Below, one piece after another: positions 1 through 8,711 of a stretch of 64,000 nucleotides of DNA (positions within the stretch are counted from its first letter, which is position 1; the number at the start of each line of letters is the position of its first letter). The DNA is from Pseudomonas sp. H9 (GTDB lineage: Bacteria; Pseudomonadota; Gammaproteobacteria; Pseudomonadales; Pseudomonadaceae), in contig NZ_SMOK01000012.1 in the NCBI RefSeq assembly GCF_004353925.1, positions 362,240 through 426,239 of the forward strand, written 5' to 3'. The position numbers and the translations under genes are program-made. The notes under the pieces were generated by a model, which saw only the letters and a program-made list of their open reading frames with translations, did no database searches and was not told the origin of the DNA.

Positions 1-1
1 G

Positions 2-946
<945 letters not shown>

Positions 947-1010
947 TCGTGGGGCAAGCCCGCTCCCACAGGTTCACATCAACCCTGTGGGAGCGGGCTT
1001 GCCCCGCGAG
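947..1010. repeat. REP palindrome pair 1 (convergent gcvP / DUF2388 end)
   Basis: Two inverted copies of the REP unit (tcgcggggcaagcccgctcc and its complement) around a short loop. In this copy the first unit reads tcgtggggc. It begins on the base after the gcvP stop and ends just before the stop of the opposing DUF2388 gene, so it separates convergent genes and could act as a bidirectional terminator or mRNA 3' end stabiliser. Confidence 0.9.
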
Positions 1011-1013
1011 AAA

Positions 1014-1316
1014 TCAACGCGAAACCAGAATCGCGTTGGCCAATTCCATGTCGCTGGCCTCAAGCCCTGGGTTTTCCGCCCGGACCTTGTTCATGGCGGA
1101 TTCCAGGTAAGGGCCACGAATAGCACCGTCGCTGGCCACAAAGCTGCTGGCGTCGTCTTGAGCGGCCGCGACCAGTTTGTGGTCTTTGGACGTCAGGTAG
1201 GTGGAGCCGGTGGTTGCGCCGGAGGTAATGACATTGCGCCAGAATGTATCGGCCATGGCCGAACCGATTGGCAGGGAAAGCAGGGCAAGGGTTGCGACTG
1301 CAGGTTTGAGACGCAT
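1014..1316 (-). CDS. DUF2388 domain-containing exported protein
   Basis: Small protein of 100 residues with a clear signal peptide (basic start, hydrophobic stretch, cleavage expected after AMA near residue 22). The mature part matches what I remember of the Pseudomonas DUF2388 family, with the TFWRNVITSGATTGSTYLT opening, a central DDASSFVASDGAIRG segment and an end in LANAILVSR. The family has no established function and is sometimes misnamed as a Holliday junction protein. It is probably periplasmic. It lies downstream of the GspE-like gene on the same strand with a 53-base gap, but no functional link can be shown. Confidence 0.8.
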   Translation of the reverse strand: MRLKPAVATLALLSLPIGSAMADTFWRNVITSGATTGSTYLTSKDHKLVAAAQDDASSFVASDGAIRGPYLESAMNKVRAENPGLEASDMELANAILVSR

Positions 1317-1369
1317 CGAGGGTGACTCCAGCTGAGTTGAACTGAGCGATTGGAGTGATTCGCCTGTCT

Positions 1370-3079
1370 CTAGTTCCCTGGCGCCACTCTAAGCACTTCT
1401 GCTTGAGTGGTAAGGCCAGAGGCCACTTTTTGCTTGCCGCTTTGCAGCAAGCTGCACAGGCCTTCCTGCGCCGCTTGTTGGCGCAGCGCGGCCAGATCGA
1501 CATCGTGACGAATTCTGGCGCTCATTGCGCTGCTGATACACAACAGCTCATGAATGCCTGTGCGTCCGTGGTAGCCGGTTTGTCGGCATTCGTTGCAGCC
1601 TCGGGCCTGATAACCGGTTTCGCCTGCCGTCTCTGGTGCCTTGCAGGCATTGCACAGGGTGCGCACCAGGCGTTGGGCCATAACGCCGATCAGCCCTGCC
1701 TTGATCAGGTGTGGGGCGACACCCAGTTCCAGCAGGCGGCTGATGGCGCTGCAGGCATCATTGGTATGCAGGGTCGACAGCACCAAGTGGCCGGTTAGCG
1801 CGGCCTGAAAGGCAACCTGAGCGGTTTCCAGGTCGCGGATTTCACCGATCATGATGATGTCCGGGTCTTGGCGCAGTAGGGCGCGGGCGCCTTCTGCAAA
1901 GCCCAGGTCTATCGCCGGGTGAATCTGTAACTGGTTAAAACTGGGCTCGACCATCTCAATCGGGTCTTCAACCGTACACAGGTTGACCTGCGGGGTTGCC
2001 AGGTATTTGAGGGTGGCATACAGGGTGCTGGTTTTGCCGGAGCCGGTCGGGCCAGTCACCAGAATCAGGCCGTGACGTTGCCCGATCAGCGTTTGCCAGC
2101 ACTGCAAGTCATTGCCCGTCAGGCCTAGCTGGGTGAAGTCCTGTTGCAGCAAATTGGGGTCGAAGATACGCATCACCAGCTTTTCACCGAAGGTGGTGGG
2201 TAAGGTCGACAGGCGTAGTTCAACTTCGCTGCCGACTGGCAGACGGGTTTTGATCCGGCCATCCTGAGGGCGGCGTTTTTCTGCGACGTTCATGCCCGCG
2301 AGGGTTTTCAGGCGGCTGACCACGGCCAGCGTAACGTCGGCCGGGAACTGATAGACGGGATGCAGCAAGCCGTCGATGCGAAATCGCAGATGGCCGTGGG
2401 CTCGCCGGGGTTCCAGATGGATATCGCTGGCGCGTTGATCGAAGGCGTACTGCAGCAGCCAGTCAACAATGGTGACGATATGGGCGTCATCGTCTTCGCG
2501 TTGCTGGCTGTGCGTACCCACTTCAAGCAACTGCTCATGGTTGCCGCCGGGCAACGCGGATAACGGCTGGCCGCTGGCGCTGTTGACCGAGCGGGCCAGA
2601 TGGAAGAAGGCCTGACTGAACTGGCGAATCTGCACCGGGCTTGCCAGCACACGTTTGATCGGGCGGCGCAGCACCTGCGTCAGATCAGCTTCCCAGGATC
2701 GGACATAAGGTTCGGCGCTGGCCACCGTCACACTTTGACTGTCGGCCGCGATGGGCAGAATGCCGTGGCGTTGAGCGAAGGCGGCAGACATCAGGCCGGT
2801 GGTTGCGGCGAGGTCGAGTTGTAGCGGGTCGATGTACAGGTAAGGCAATCCGGCCTGTTTGGCCTGCCACTGGCACAGGGTTTCCAGATCGAGGTAGTGG
2901 CCGGGCTGGCGTGGGTCGGGCAGGCGCTGGCGAGCAAGGTGTTCAAGCGGGTGGGTGTCGGTGGCCAAACGGTGGGTTTGCAGTGATTGGGCGGTGTTTG
3001 CACTGATTAATCGGGCGTCAAGCAGGTCGCCCAACAGGCCGCTCAGGCTGAGCCTGCGGTCCTCGTTGCTGACAGTCAT
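1370..3079 (-). CDS. GspE/PilB-family type II secretion or pilus assembly ATPase (orphan)
   Basis: Cytoplasmic AAA-type secretion ATPase of 569 residues. Visible motifs: Walker A GPTGSGKT at residues 343-350, the Asp box around VEDPIEM (370-376), Walker B-like LLRQDPDIIMIGEIRD near 401-416, the His box region LSTLHTNDA near 434-442, and a zinc-binding tetracysteine near 476, 479, 495 and 498. The N-terminal 150 residues resemble the GspE N-terminal domain. I chose the ATG at 3079 because residues upstream of MTVSNEDRR do not look like the family. No other gsp or pil genes are nearby, so its secretion partner system must be elsewhere or it is a remnant of one. GspE and PilB types cannot be separated with confidence here. 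Confidence 0.85.
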   Translation of the reverse strand: MTVSNEDRRLSLSGLLGDLLDARLISANTAQSLQTHRLATDTHPLEHLARQRLPDPRQPGHYLDLETLCQWQAKQAGLPYLYIDPLQLDLAATTGLMSAAFAQRHGILPIAADSQSVTVASAEPYVRSWEADLTQVLRRPIKRVLASPVQIRQFSQAFFHLARSVNSASGQPLSALPGGNHEQLLEVGTHSQQREDDDAHIVTIVDWLLQYAFDQRASDIHLEPRRAHGHLRFRIDGLLHPVYQFPADVTLAVVSRLKTLAGMNVAEKRRPQDGRIKTRLPVGSEVELRLSTLPTTFGEKLVMRIFDPNLLQQDFTQLGLTGNDLQCWQTLIGQRHGLILVTGPTGSGKTSTLYATLKYLATPQVNLCTVEDPIEMVEPSFNQLQIHPAIDLGFAEGARALLRQDPDIIMIGEIRDLETAQVAFQAALTGHLVLSTLHTNDACSAISRLLELGVAPHLIKAGLIGVMAQRLVRTLCNACKAPETAGETGYQARGCNECRQTGYHGRTGIHELLCISSAMSARIRHDVDLAALRQQAAQEGLCSLLQSGKQKVASGLTTQAEVLRVAPGN

Positions 3080-3178
3080 GTGGCGTCCTTGCCTTGCTGC
3101 CTGAAGGGGTGGCAATCACAAGCGTAGTTGACTCTGGGCAAACACAAGGTCGATCTGCGTATCCAGGCATTTCCAAGT

Positions 3179-3499
3179 TCAATCCGGGTGCTGCAACCGG
3201 CGCAGAGCAACGTTATCCACACAGATCAAATTGCGCATTTTTTGTGCAATCAACTCTGCGCGATGCCAGCTCAGGCCGGCAATTTCGATTTTTATGTCCA
3301 GCGCATCGTTCAGCTGCTTCATCTGCACGTTGTGCGGGGTGAGGAACTGCAGGGCGAATAAATTCAACACACGGCAAAGACTGTCGGGCTCGGCTTCGAC
3401 CTGCAGGTGGTAATGCACGCAACTGTGGGCGCTACCTACGGCCCAGACATCGTCACGCAGTGGGGTCACAGGGCTGTCGAAGCGTTCAAGTGCGCTCAT
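3179..3499 (-). CDS. Hypothetical protein, ACT-like fold suspected
   Basis: Protein of 106 residues with no membrane segment or signal peptide. The ATG at 3499 is preceded by a GGAGAT ribosome binding site at good distance, so I prefer it to the longer start. The pattern of a hydrophobic strand with VHYHLQVEAEPDSLCRVLNLFA followed by QMKQLNDALDIKIEI and a second helix recalls small ACT-type regulatory proteins, but this is inference from pattern only. It is divergent from the Lrp-type gene, and the roughly 125-base gap between them carries a perfect inverted repeat, so the two could be co-regulated. Confidence 0.6.
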   Translation of the reverse strand: MSALERFDSPVTPLRDDVWAVGSAHSCVHYHLQVEAEPDSLCRVLNLFALQFLTPHNVQMKQLNDALDIKIEIAGLSWHRAELIAQKMRNLICVDNVALRRLQHPD

Positions 3500-3571
3500 G
3501 GAAATCTCCGGATTCAATGCCAGAAATTTTCCCATGCGCGACTGGGTATTTTTTCTCTAAGATCAGCGTAT

Positions 3572-3603
3572 TTGGCGAATAATCGACTTGAGCAATTCGC
3601 CAA
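3572..3603. promoter_or_regulatory. Candidate operator: 9-bp inverted repeat before the Lrp-type gene
   Basis: ttggcgaat at 3572-3580 and its exact complement attcgccaa at 3595-3603 are separated by 14 bases, so the half-sites are 23 bases centre to centre, about two helical turns. The site ends 22 bases before the ATG of the regulator. Position and symmetry suit autoregulation by a dimeric DNA-binding protein; the regulator itself is the obvious candidate. Confidence 0.55.
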
Positions 3604-3625
3604 GCAATCAATGATGGGATTAATT

Positions 3626-4096
3626 ATGCACAGCGAACTCGACGCTTATGATCGCCGTATCCTGGCCTTGCTGCAGGAAGATGCTTCGCTGTCCAGCGCG
3701 CAGATCGCCGAGCGTGTTGGCCTGTCTCAGTCGCCCTGCTGGCGACGCATTCAGCGTTTGAAGGAAGAGGGGGTGATTCGCGGCCAGGTGACCTTGCTCG
3801 ACCGCAAAAAGATCGGCCTGAACACGCAGATTTTTGCCGAGGTCAAACTCAACGCCCACGGGCGTTCCAACTTCACCGAGTTCACCGAAGCGATTCGTGG
3901 TTTCCCGGAAGTGCTGGAGTGCTATGTGCTGATGGGGTCAGTGGACTTTCTGTTGCGCATTGTCACCCCGGACATCGAGGCCTACGAACGCTTCTTCTTC
4001 GAAAAGCTGTCGATGGTGCCGGGGATTCAGGAGGTCAACTCGATCGTGGCCTTGTCCGAAATCAAGTCCACGACGAGTCTGCCTGTGCTGCGCTGA
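3626..4096 (+). CDS. Lrp/AsnC-family transcriptional regulator
   Basis: DNA-binding regulator of 156 residues with the family layout: an N-terminal helix-turn-helix (residues about 5-60, including LSSAQIAERVGLSQSPCWRRIQRL) and a C-terminal RAM ligand domain (about 65-150) with the GSVDFLLRIVTPD strand. Family members sense amino acids or related small molecules as dimers to octamers. The start at 3626 has GGGA seven bases upstream; the open frame extends much further 5' but without family similarity. The ligand is unknown. The nearby catabolic and amino acid genes do not settle it. Confidence 0.88.
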   Translation: MHSELDAYDRRILALLQEDASLSSAQIAERVGLSQSPCWRRIQRLKEEGVIRGQVTLLDRKKIGLNTQIFAEVKLNAHGRSNFTEFTEAIRGFPEVLECYVLMGSVDFLLRIVTPDIEAYERFFFEKLSMVPGIQEVNSIVALSEIKSTTSLPVLR

Positions 4097-4099
4097 ATC

Positions 4100-5491
4100 T
4101 TACTTGCGCAGCAGGTGCTTCCAACCACGGCTCTGGAACACCGCCATCGCTTGTTGGGTGCGCGCTTCCAGGACTTCAGTGCGCACGTCGGCTTCCACTT
4201 CGTCGCTGATCGGCAGGTTAGCCAGCTCGTGCAGCTTGTTCAGTTCACCGAACAGGCGATCCAGGTCTGGGCTCTCCAGCACCTGACGGGCATGGTGCAA
4301 CCAAGCCAGCAGGCGCTCGATACGCGGTAGCTGCTCGGCCAGGTCTTCCGGCTGGCGATGATACAGCGGCAGGTTCAGGGCCTTGGCTTCATCGGCCAGC
4401 AGCACGTTCAGCCAGTTGGTCAACTGGGCAGCGCCTTGGCGGTCGCCACGCTTGTTGCGCTCGACGGCCCAGCCGCGAGCCAGCAGCCAGCGCGAGGTTT
4501 CCAGAGAGAACTGACCCCAGCGGGTATCCAGCAGTTCTTCGGCGAACTGCTCAGGTGCTGCGCGGCGTACGTCCTCGTCGTCGTTACCGGCCAGTACCAG
4601 CGGGCGCCAGTCTTCCAGCAGGGCATCGAGGCTGCTGCGCAGGGCAGCAGTGGTGCTGCGCGGCGCGGCCTGGCCGAGGCTGCTGGTCAGGGCGCGCAGT
4701 TCGGCCAGGGCCTGAACCCAGTCTTGCAGCAGGCGCCAATGGCCGTTGAAACGGTACTGTTCAGCCAGGCGTTGGCTGGCGCCCAGCAATTGCCAGGCGA
4801 GCGCAGCATAGGCGTCGTCCAGCGGCATATCGGCAGTCAGCTCGGCAGCGGGCAGGCTCAAAGCGTAACTGGCCGGGTCGAGCAGGCGGTAGCCGCGCTC
4901 GGCTTTGCTGATGTCGCACGGGAACAAGGGCAGGGCGGCGGACAGTTCAGCGGCCAGCTCCAGCAGCGCTTCAGGCTCACCTTCACGCAGCTCCAGTTCC
5001 AGCTCGCAGATTTCTTCCTTGAGCTTGCCCGAGACCACGGTGCCCAGGTCGAGCGCCGCTTCGATCACCACTTTGGACTTGCCACGGCCCCAGGCGATTT
5101 CGGCGTATTCACGGGTGAAGTCGGTGGTGAACAGGGCTTTGATGGCTTTTTTGTCCACCTCGGCGAGTTCGGCCGGCCAGCACTGGTCGTCGAGCTTTTT
5201 CAGGTCCAGCTTGGCCTTGGGCAGCTGCCACTCATGCTCATTACGCTGAGACAGGCCGGCAACGCTCTGGCCGCGGGTCTTGAGGGTCTGGATGACCACG
5301 TCGCCGTCGCGGCGCAGACGCAGGGCAACCTTGGCCGCAGCCAGGTCGCGCTCAGGGGTGTCGAAGTACTGGTTCAGCAGTTCACGCTGCTGCCAGCCAG
5401 ACTTGTTGCGCTTCTTCAGCAATGGATGTTCGCGCAGGGCGGCGAGGGTCTCGCGGCTGACCCGCAGTTTGATTTCGGTTTCTTTGTGCAT
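4100..5491 (-). CDS. CYTH and CHAD domain protein (inorganic triphosphatase family)
   Basis: Protein of 463 residues. The N-terminal CYTH domain begins with the diagnostic ExExK motif (E4-T-E6-I-K8), and its acidic and basic residue ladder continues to about residue 200. The rest is a histidine- and arginine-containing helical CHAD domain. CYTH enzymes hydrolyse triphosphates such as tripolyphosphate or thiamine triphosphate in a metal-dependent tunnel; CHAD domains bind polyphosphate. The fusion is like E. coli YgiF. The ATG at 5491 sits directly before the ExExK motif, as in relatives. It is convergent with the Lrp-type gene, with almost no spacing, and divergent from argE. Confidence 0.88.
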   Translation of the reverse strand: MHKETEIKLRVSRETLAALREHPLLKKRNKSGWQQRELLNQYFDTPERDLAAAKVALRLRRDGDVVIQTLKTRGQSVAGLSQRNEHEWQLPKAKLDLKKLDDQCWPAELAEVDKKAIKALFTTDFTREYAEIAWGRGKSKVVIEAALDLGTVVSGKLKEEICELELELREGEPEALLELAAELSAALPLFPCDISKAERGYRLLDPASYALSLPAAELTADMPLDDAYAALAWQLLGASQRLAEQYRFNGHWRLLQDWVQALAELRALTSSLGQAAPRSTTAALRSSLDALLEDWRPLVLAGNDDEDVRRAAPEQFAEELLDTRWGQFSLETSRWLLARGWAVERNKRGDRQGAAQLTNWLNVLLADEAKALNLPLYHRQPEDLAEQLPRIERLLAWLHHARQVLESPDLDRLFGELNKLHELANLPISDEVEADVRTEVLEARTQQAMAVFQSRGWKHLLRK

Positions 5492-5618
5492 TGCTGGGTA
5501 ATCCAGGCTCGGATGACAGGGAGCGTCTTGGCCGTGCAGTGTACAGGAGTCGGCCACCGACGGTTTATTCCAGGTGCCCGATGGCCCTATGATGAGCTTC
5601 GCCCCGAGGAGAACGCGC

Positions 5619-6776
5619 ATGCCGCTGCCATCGCTCAAAGACCAGTTTGCCGCGCTGATTGCGACGCCTTCGGTCAGCTGTACCCAACCTGCGCTGGATC
5701 AGTCCAACCGCGCGGTGATCGACCTGCTGGCCGGCTGGCTGGGCGACCTGGGTTTTGCCTGTGATATCCAGCAGGTGGCGCCGGGCAAGTTCAACTTGCT
5801 GGCCAGCTACGGCACAGGCCCTGGCGGGCTGGTGCTGGCCGGCCATAGCGATACGGTGCCTTATGACCCGGCCTTGTGGCAGACCGACCCGTTGAAACTC
5901 ACCGAAGTGGATGGCAAATGGGTTGGCCTTGGCAGTTGCGACATGAAAGGGTTCTTTGCCTTGATCATCGAGGCGGTGCAGCCGCTGCTGGCCCACGACT
6001 TCAAGCAGCCGCTACTGATCCTCGCCACTTGCGATGAAGAGAGTTCGATGTCCGGCGCCCGTGCCCTGGCCGAAGCGGGTCGCCCGTTGGGGCGGGCGGC
6101 GGTGATTGGTGAGCCGACCGGGCTCAAGCCGATCCGCATGCACAAGGGGGTGATGATGGAGCGCATCGAAATCCTCGGGCGCAGTGGCCATTCGTCGGAC
6201 CCGAGCCTGGGGCGTAGCGCGCTGGAAGCCATGCATGAGGTTATGGGTGAGTTGATGAACCTGCGCCGGCAATGGCAAAAGGAATTCAACAACGCCCAGT
6301 TCAGTGTGCCGCAACCCACCCTGAACTTCGGTTGCATCCACGGCGGCGACAACCCCAACCGAATCTGTGGCCAATGTGCCCTGGAATTCGACCTGCGGCC
6401 ACTGCCGGGTATGGACCCAGAGGCCTTGCGTGCGGCCATCCGGCAGAAACTGGTGCCGCTGGCCGAGCAGCATCAGGTGAAAATCGACTATGCCCCGCTG
6501 TTCCCGGAAGTGCCGCCCTTCGAACAGGTTGCCGATGCGGAACTGGTGCGCCTGGCCGAACGTCTTACCGGGCATCGCGCCGAAGCGGTAGCCTTTGGCA
6601 CCGAAGCGCCTTATCTTCAGCGCCTGGGCTGCGACACGCTGGTGTTGGGCCCAGGAGACATCGCCTGTGCCCACCAGCCGGGTGAACACCTTGAAATGTC
6701 ACGCTTGCAGCCTACCGTGCGTCTATTGCGTGAATTGATCGAACACTATTGCCTGAGCTCGGTAATTGCCCGCTGA
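5619..6776 (+). CDS. argE: Acetylornithine deacetylase (M20 family)
   Basis: Metal-dependent amidohydrolase of 385 residues that removes the acetyl group from N-acetylornithine in arginine synthesis. Metal-binding residues are visible: H76 and D78 in AGHSDTVPYD, D108 in GSCDMKG, the catalytic pair E140-E141 in TCDEES, and the late His in CAHQPGEH. The start at 5619 follows a GAGGAGA ribosome binding site. It lies directly upstream of argA on the same strand, which supports an arginine role, although pseudomonads generally recycle the acetyl group with ArgJ, so ArgE would be an accessory route. Confidence 0.9.
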   Translation: MPLPSLKDQFAALIATPSVSCTQPALDQSNRAVIDLLAGWLGDLGFACDIQQVAPGKFNLLASYGTGPGGLVLAGHSDTVPYDPALWQTDPLKLTEVDGKWVGLGSCDMKGFFALIIEAVQPLLAHDFKQPLLILATCDEESSMSGARALAEAGRPLGRAAVIGEPTGLKPIRMHKGVMMERIEILGRSGHSSDPSLGRSALEAMHEVMGELMNLRRQWQKEFNNAQFSVPQPTLNFGCIHGGDNPNRICGQCALEFDLRPLPGMDPEALRAAIRQKLVPLAEQHQVKIDYAPLFPEVPPFEQVADAELVRLAERLTGHRAEAVAFGTEAPYLQRLGCDTLVLGPGDIACAHQPGEHLEMSRLQPTVRLLRELIEHYCLSSVIAR

Positions 6777-6891
6777 GTTCAGCCGTTTTCCCAAAGGAGA
6801 TTGCGCGTGACGCCAAGCCTGTTCCGACGATAACCCTTCGAGCGCTGTGTGCTTTCCCGTTCTTGTCCCATTTTTTACAGGCTCTGTGGTT

Positions 6892-8190
6892 ATGCCCGAT
6901 TACGTCAACTGGCTGCGTCATGCTTCGCCTTACATCAACGCCCACCGGGACTGCACCTTTGTGGTCATGCTGCCCGGTGATGGCGTTGAACACCCTAACT
7001 TCGGCAATATCGTTCACGACCTGGTGCTGCTGCACAGCCTTGGTGTGCGCCTGGTGCTGGTACACGGCTCGCGCCCGCAGATCGAAGCGCGCCTGGCCAA
7101 TCGCGGCCTGACGCCGCATTACCATCGCGGCATGCGCATTACCGATGCCGCCACCCTGGAGTGCGTGATCGATGCGGTAGGCCACCTGCGTCTGGCCATC
7201 GAGGCGCGCCTGTCGATGGATATGGCCGCGTCGCCCATGCAGGGTTCGCGGCTGCGTGTAGCCTCAGGCAACCTGGTGACCGCACGCCCGATCGGGGTGT
7301 TGGAAGGGGTGGATTACCACCACACTGGTGAAGTGCGCCGGGTTGACCGCAAAGGTATCAACCGGCTGCTCGATGAGCGCTCCATAGTGTTGCTGTCGCC
7401 ACTGGGCTATTCACCGACGGGCGAGATTTTCAATCTGGCCTGCGAAGACGTCGCCACCCGTGCGGCCATCGAGCTAGGCGCCGACAAATTGCTGCTGTTC
7501 GGTGCCGAACGCGGCTTGCTCGACGAGCAAGGACGGCTGGTGCGTGAGCTACGCCCGCAACAGGTTCCGGCGCATCTGGCGCGTCTGGGCAGCGACTATC
7601 AGGGCGAGTTGCTCGATGCTGCGGCCGAGGCTTGCCGTGGCGGTGTGGCGCGCAGTCATATCGTCAGCTACGCCGAAGATGGCGCACTGCTGACCGAGCT
7701 GTTCACCCGCGACGGTGGCGGCACTCTGGTTGCCCAGGAGCAGTTCGAGAAAGTGCGTGAAGCGGCGATCGAAGATGTTGGCGGCTTGCTTGACCTGATC
7801 AGCCCGCTAGAAGAGCAGGGCATCCTGGTGCGTCGCTCACGCGAAGTGCTGGAGCGCGAGATCGAGCAATTCAGTGTGGTTGAGCGTGAAGGCATGATCA
7901 TCGCTTGTGCAGCGTTGTACCCGATTGCTGACTCCGAGGCCGGGGAACTGGCGTGCCTGGCGGTCAATCCTGAGTACCGCCATGGTGGTCGTGGTGATGA
8001 ACTGCTGGAACGCATCGAAACACGGGCGCGGGAAATGGGGCTCAATACCCTGTTCGTCCTGACGACCCGTACGGCGCACTGGTTCCGTGAGCGTGGGTTT
8101 GTACCTAGCGGGGTAGAGCGGCTACCGGCGGCGCGGGCGTCGCTGTACAACTACCAGCGTAATTCGAAGATCTTCGAAAAAGCCTTGTAA
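6892..8190 (+). CDS. argA: N-acetylglutamate synthase
   Basis: First enzyme of arginine synthesis, acetylating glutamate with acetyl-CoA; 432 residues, the usual length. It has an N-terminal amino acid kinase-like domain (to about residue 290; VLVHGSRPQIEARL resembles the kinase glycine loop and arginine-binding region) and a C-terminal GNAT acetyltransferase domain (about 295-432; ELACLAVNPEYRHGGRGDELL is the acetyl-CoA binding segment). The start MPDYVNWLR is the family one, though the upstream ribosome site is weak. Feedback inhibition by arginine is known for the family. A REP pair follows four bases after the stop. Confidence 0.95.
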   Translation: MPDYVNWLRHASPYINAHRDCTFVVMLPGDGVEHPNFGNIVHDLVLLHSLGVRLVLVHGSRPQIEARLANRGLTPHYHRGMRITDAATLECVIDAVGHLRLAIEARLSMDMAASPMQGSRLRVASGNLVTARPIGVLEGVDYHHTGEVRRVDRKGINRLLDERSIVLLSPLGYSPTGEIFNLACEDVATRAAIELGADKLLLFGAERGLLDEQGRLVRELRPQQVPAHLARLGSDYQGELLDAAAEACRGGVARSHIVSYAEDGALLTELFTRDGGGTLVAQEQFEKVREAAIEDVGGLLDLISPLEEQGILVRRSREVLEREIEQFSVVEREGMIIACAALYPIADSEAGELACLAVNPEYRHGGRGDELLERIETRAREMGLNTLFVLTTRTAHWFRERGFVPSGVERLPAARASLYNYQRNSKIFEKAL

Positions 8191-8194
8191 CCCA

Positions 8195-8247
8195 TCGCGG
8201 GGCAAGCCCGCTCCCACAGGCCTTGTGGGAGCGGGCTTGCCCCGCGA
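8195..8247. repeat. REP palindrome pair 2 (after argA)
   Basis: Two inverted REP units (tcgcggggcaagcccgctcccaca and complement) with almost no loop, four bases after argA. Likely marks the 3' end of the argE-argA transcript. Confidence 0.9.
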
Positions 8248-8264
8248 AGAGCCCCTCAAGCTAA

Positions 8265-8328
8265 CTAGAAGTAGCTGAACAGCCTCGGCATACCGGCCCC
8301 ATCAATGATCGGGTACGTGTTTCTTCAT
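8265..8328 (-). pseudogene. Eight-codon ORF after the structured element, probable gene remnant
   Basis: Minus strand: ATG at 8326-8328 has GGAG at 8338-8341, nine bases upstream, but the frame reads MKKHVPDH and then stops at 8302-8304. In the next frame the sequence goes on as IDGAGMPRLFSYF before a stop at 8265-8267, which would fit a small gene with its centre deleted and the frame lost. The opening MKKHVPD recalls small Pseudomonas proteins of the DUF3077/DUF6124 type as I remember them; this is not verified. Alternatively it is a true leader peptide. Confidence 0.35.
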
Positions 8329-8357
8329 GATTTGCGTCTCCGGCTTATGCGGCGACA

Positions 8358-8506
8358 CTTCGCTGCTAAACGAAGGGTGGCAGCTGTACGCGGGTTAGCA
8401 GACCGGTCAGAGACACAAAAAACCGGCGCGCCCGAAGACGCCCCACGTACAACCGCCATTAAGCGCGTTGCGTAGATTGTGTCATTGAGTCGGACTGCTA
8501 AATCCG
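8358..8506 (-). ncRNA. Candidate structured RNA: three-way junction with two loop-complementary hairpins
   Basis: Read on the minus strand. Hairpin A (8491-8506) has stem CGGA/UCCG and loop UUUAGCAG. P1 pairs 8442-8457 with 8379-8394, 16 consecutive pairs including three G-U. P2 (8428-8441) is GCGUC-UUCG-GGCGC. P3 pairs 8422-8427 with 8402-8407. The only unpaired junction strand, 8395-8401, is CUGCUAA. Hairpin B (8358-8375) has stem CUUCG/CGAAG and again loop UUUAGCAG. The junction strand is the exact complement of UUAGCAG in both loops, so loop-junction pairing is possible. All five wobble pairs are G-U on the minus strand and would be A-C mismatches on the plus strand, which sets the strand. 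An ATG with its ribosome site follows. Confidence 0.6.
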
Positions 8507-8650
8507 GTCATTGGACGATCCAACGACGACTGCAGCCTAGGTTCAGCGAGCATCTGGCGCAACGGTCGGAAGTATGAATCAGAAGGGTCTTACAGAGCAC
8601 TCTTACAGTGCTGTGGATTTTCAACGATTGGTGTGGGAACCGGGAAACCA

Positions 8651-8703
8651 TCGCGGGGCAAGCCCGCTCCCACAAGGCCTGTGGGAGCGGGCTTGCCCCG
8701 CGA
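8651..8703. repeat. REP palindrome pair 3 (after the puuA/spuI-like gene)
   Basis: Same REP inverted pair, directly downstream of the stop of the minus-strand glutamine-synthetase-like gene. The 400 bases between this copy and REP pair 2 hold only the structured element and the short ORF. Confidence 0.9.
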
Positions 8704-8711
8704 TTTGAGCA

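Noticed and set aside
947..1010. REP pairs as possible attachment sites or small transposons
   Set aside because: They recur eleven times as simple palindromes without associated genes; the REP family explains them.
8410..8445. T6 tract after a GC hairpin as a simple minus-strand terminator
   Set aside because: The hairpin is P2 of the larger three-way junction and the T-tract forms the P3 loop; a terminator role cannot be excluded but does not explain P1 or the matching loops.
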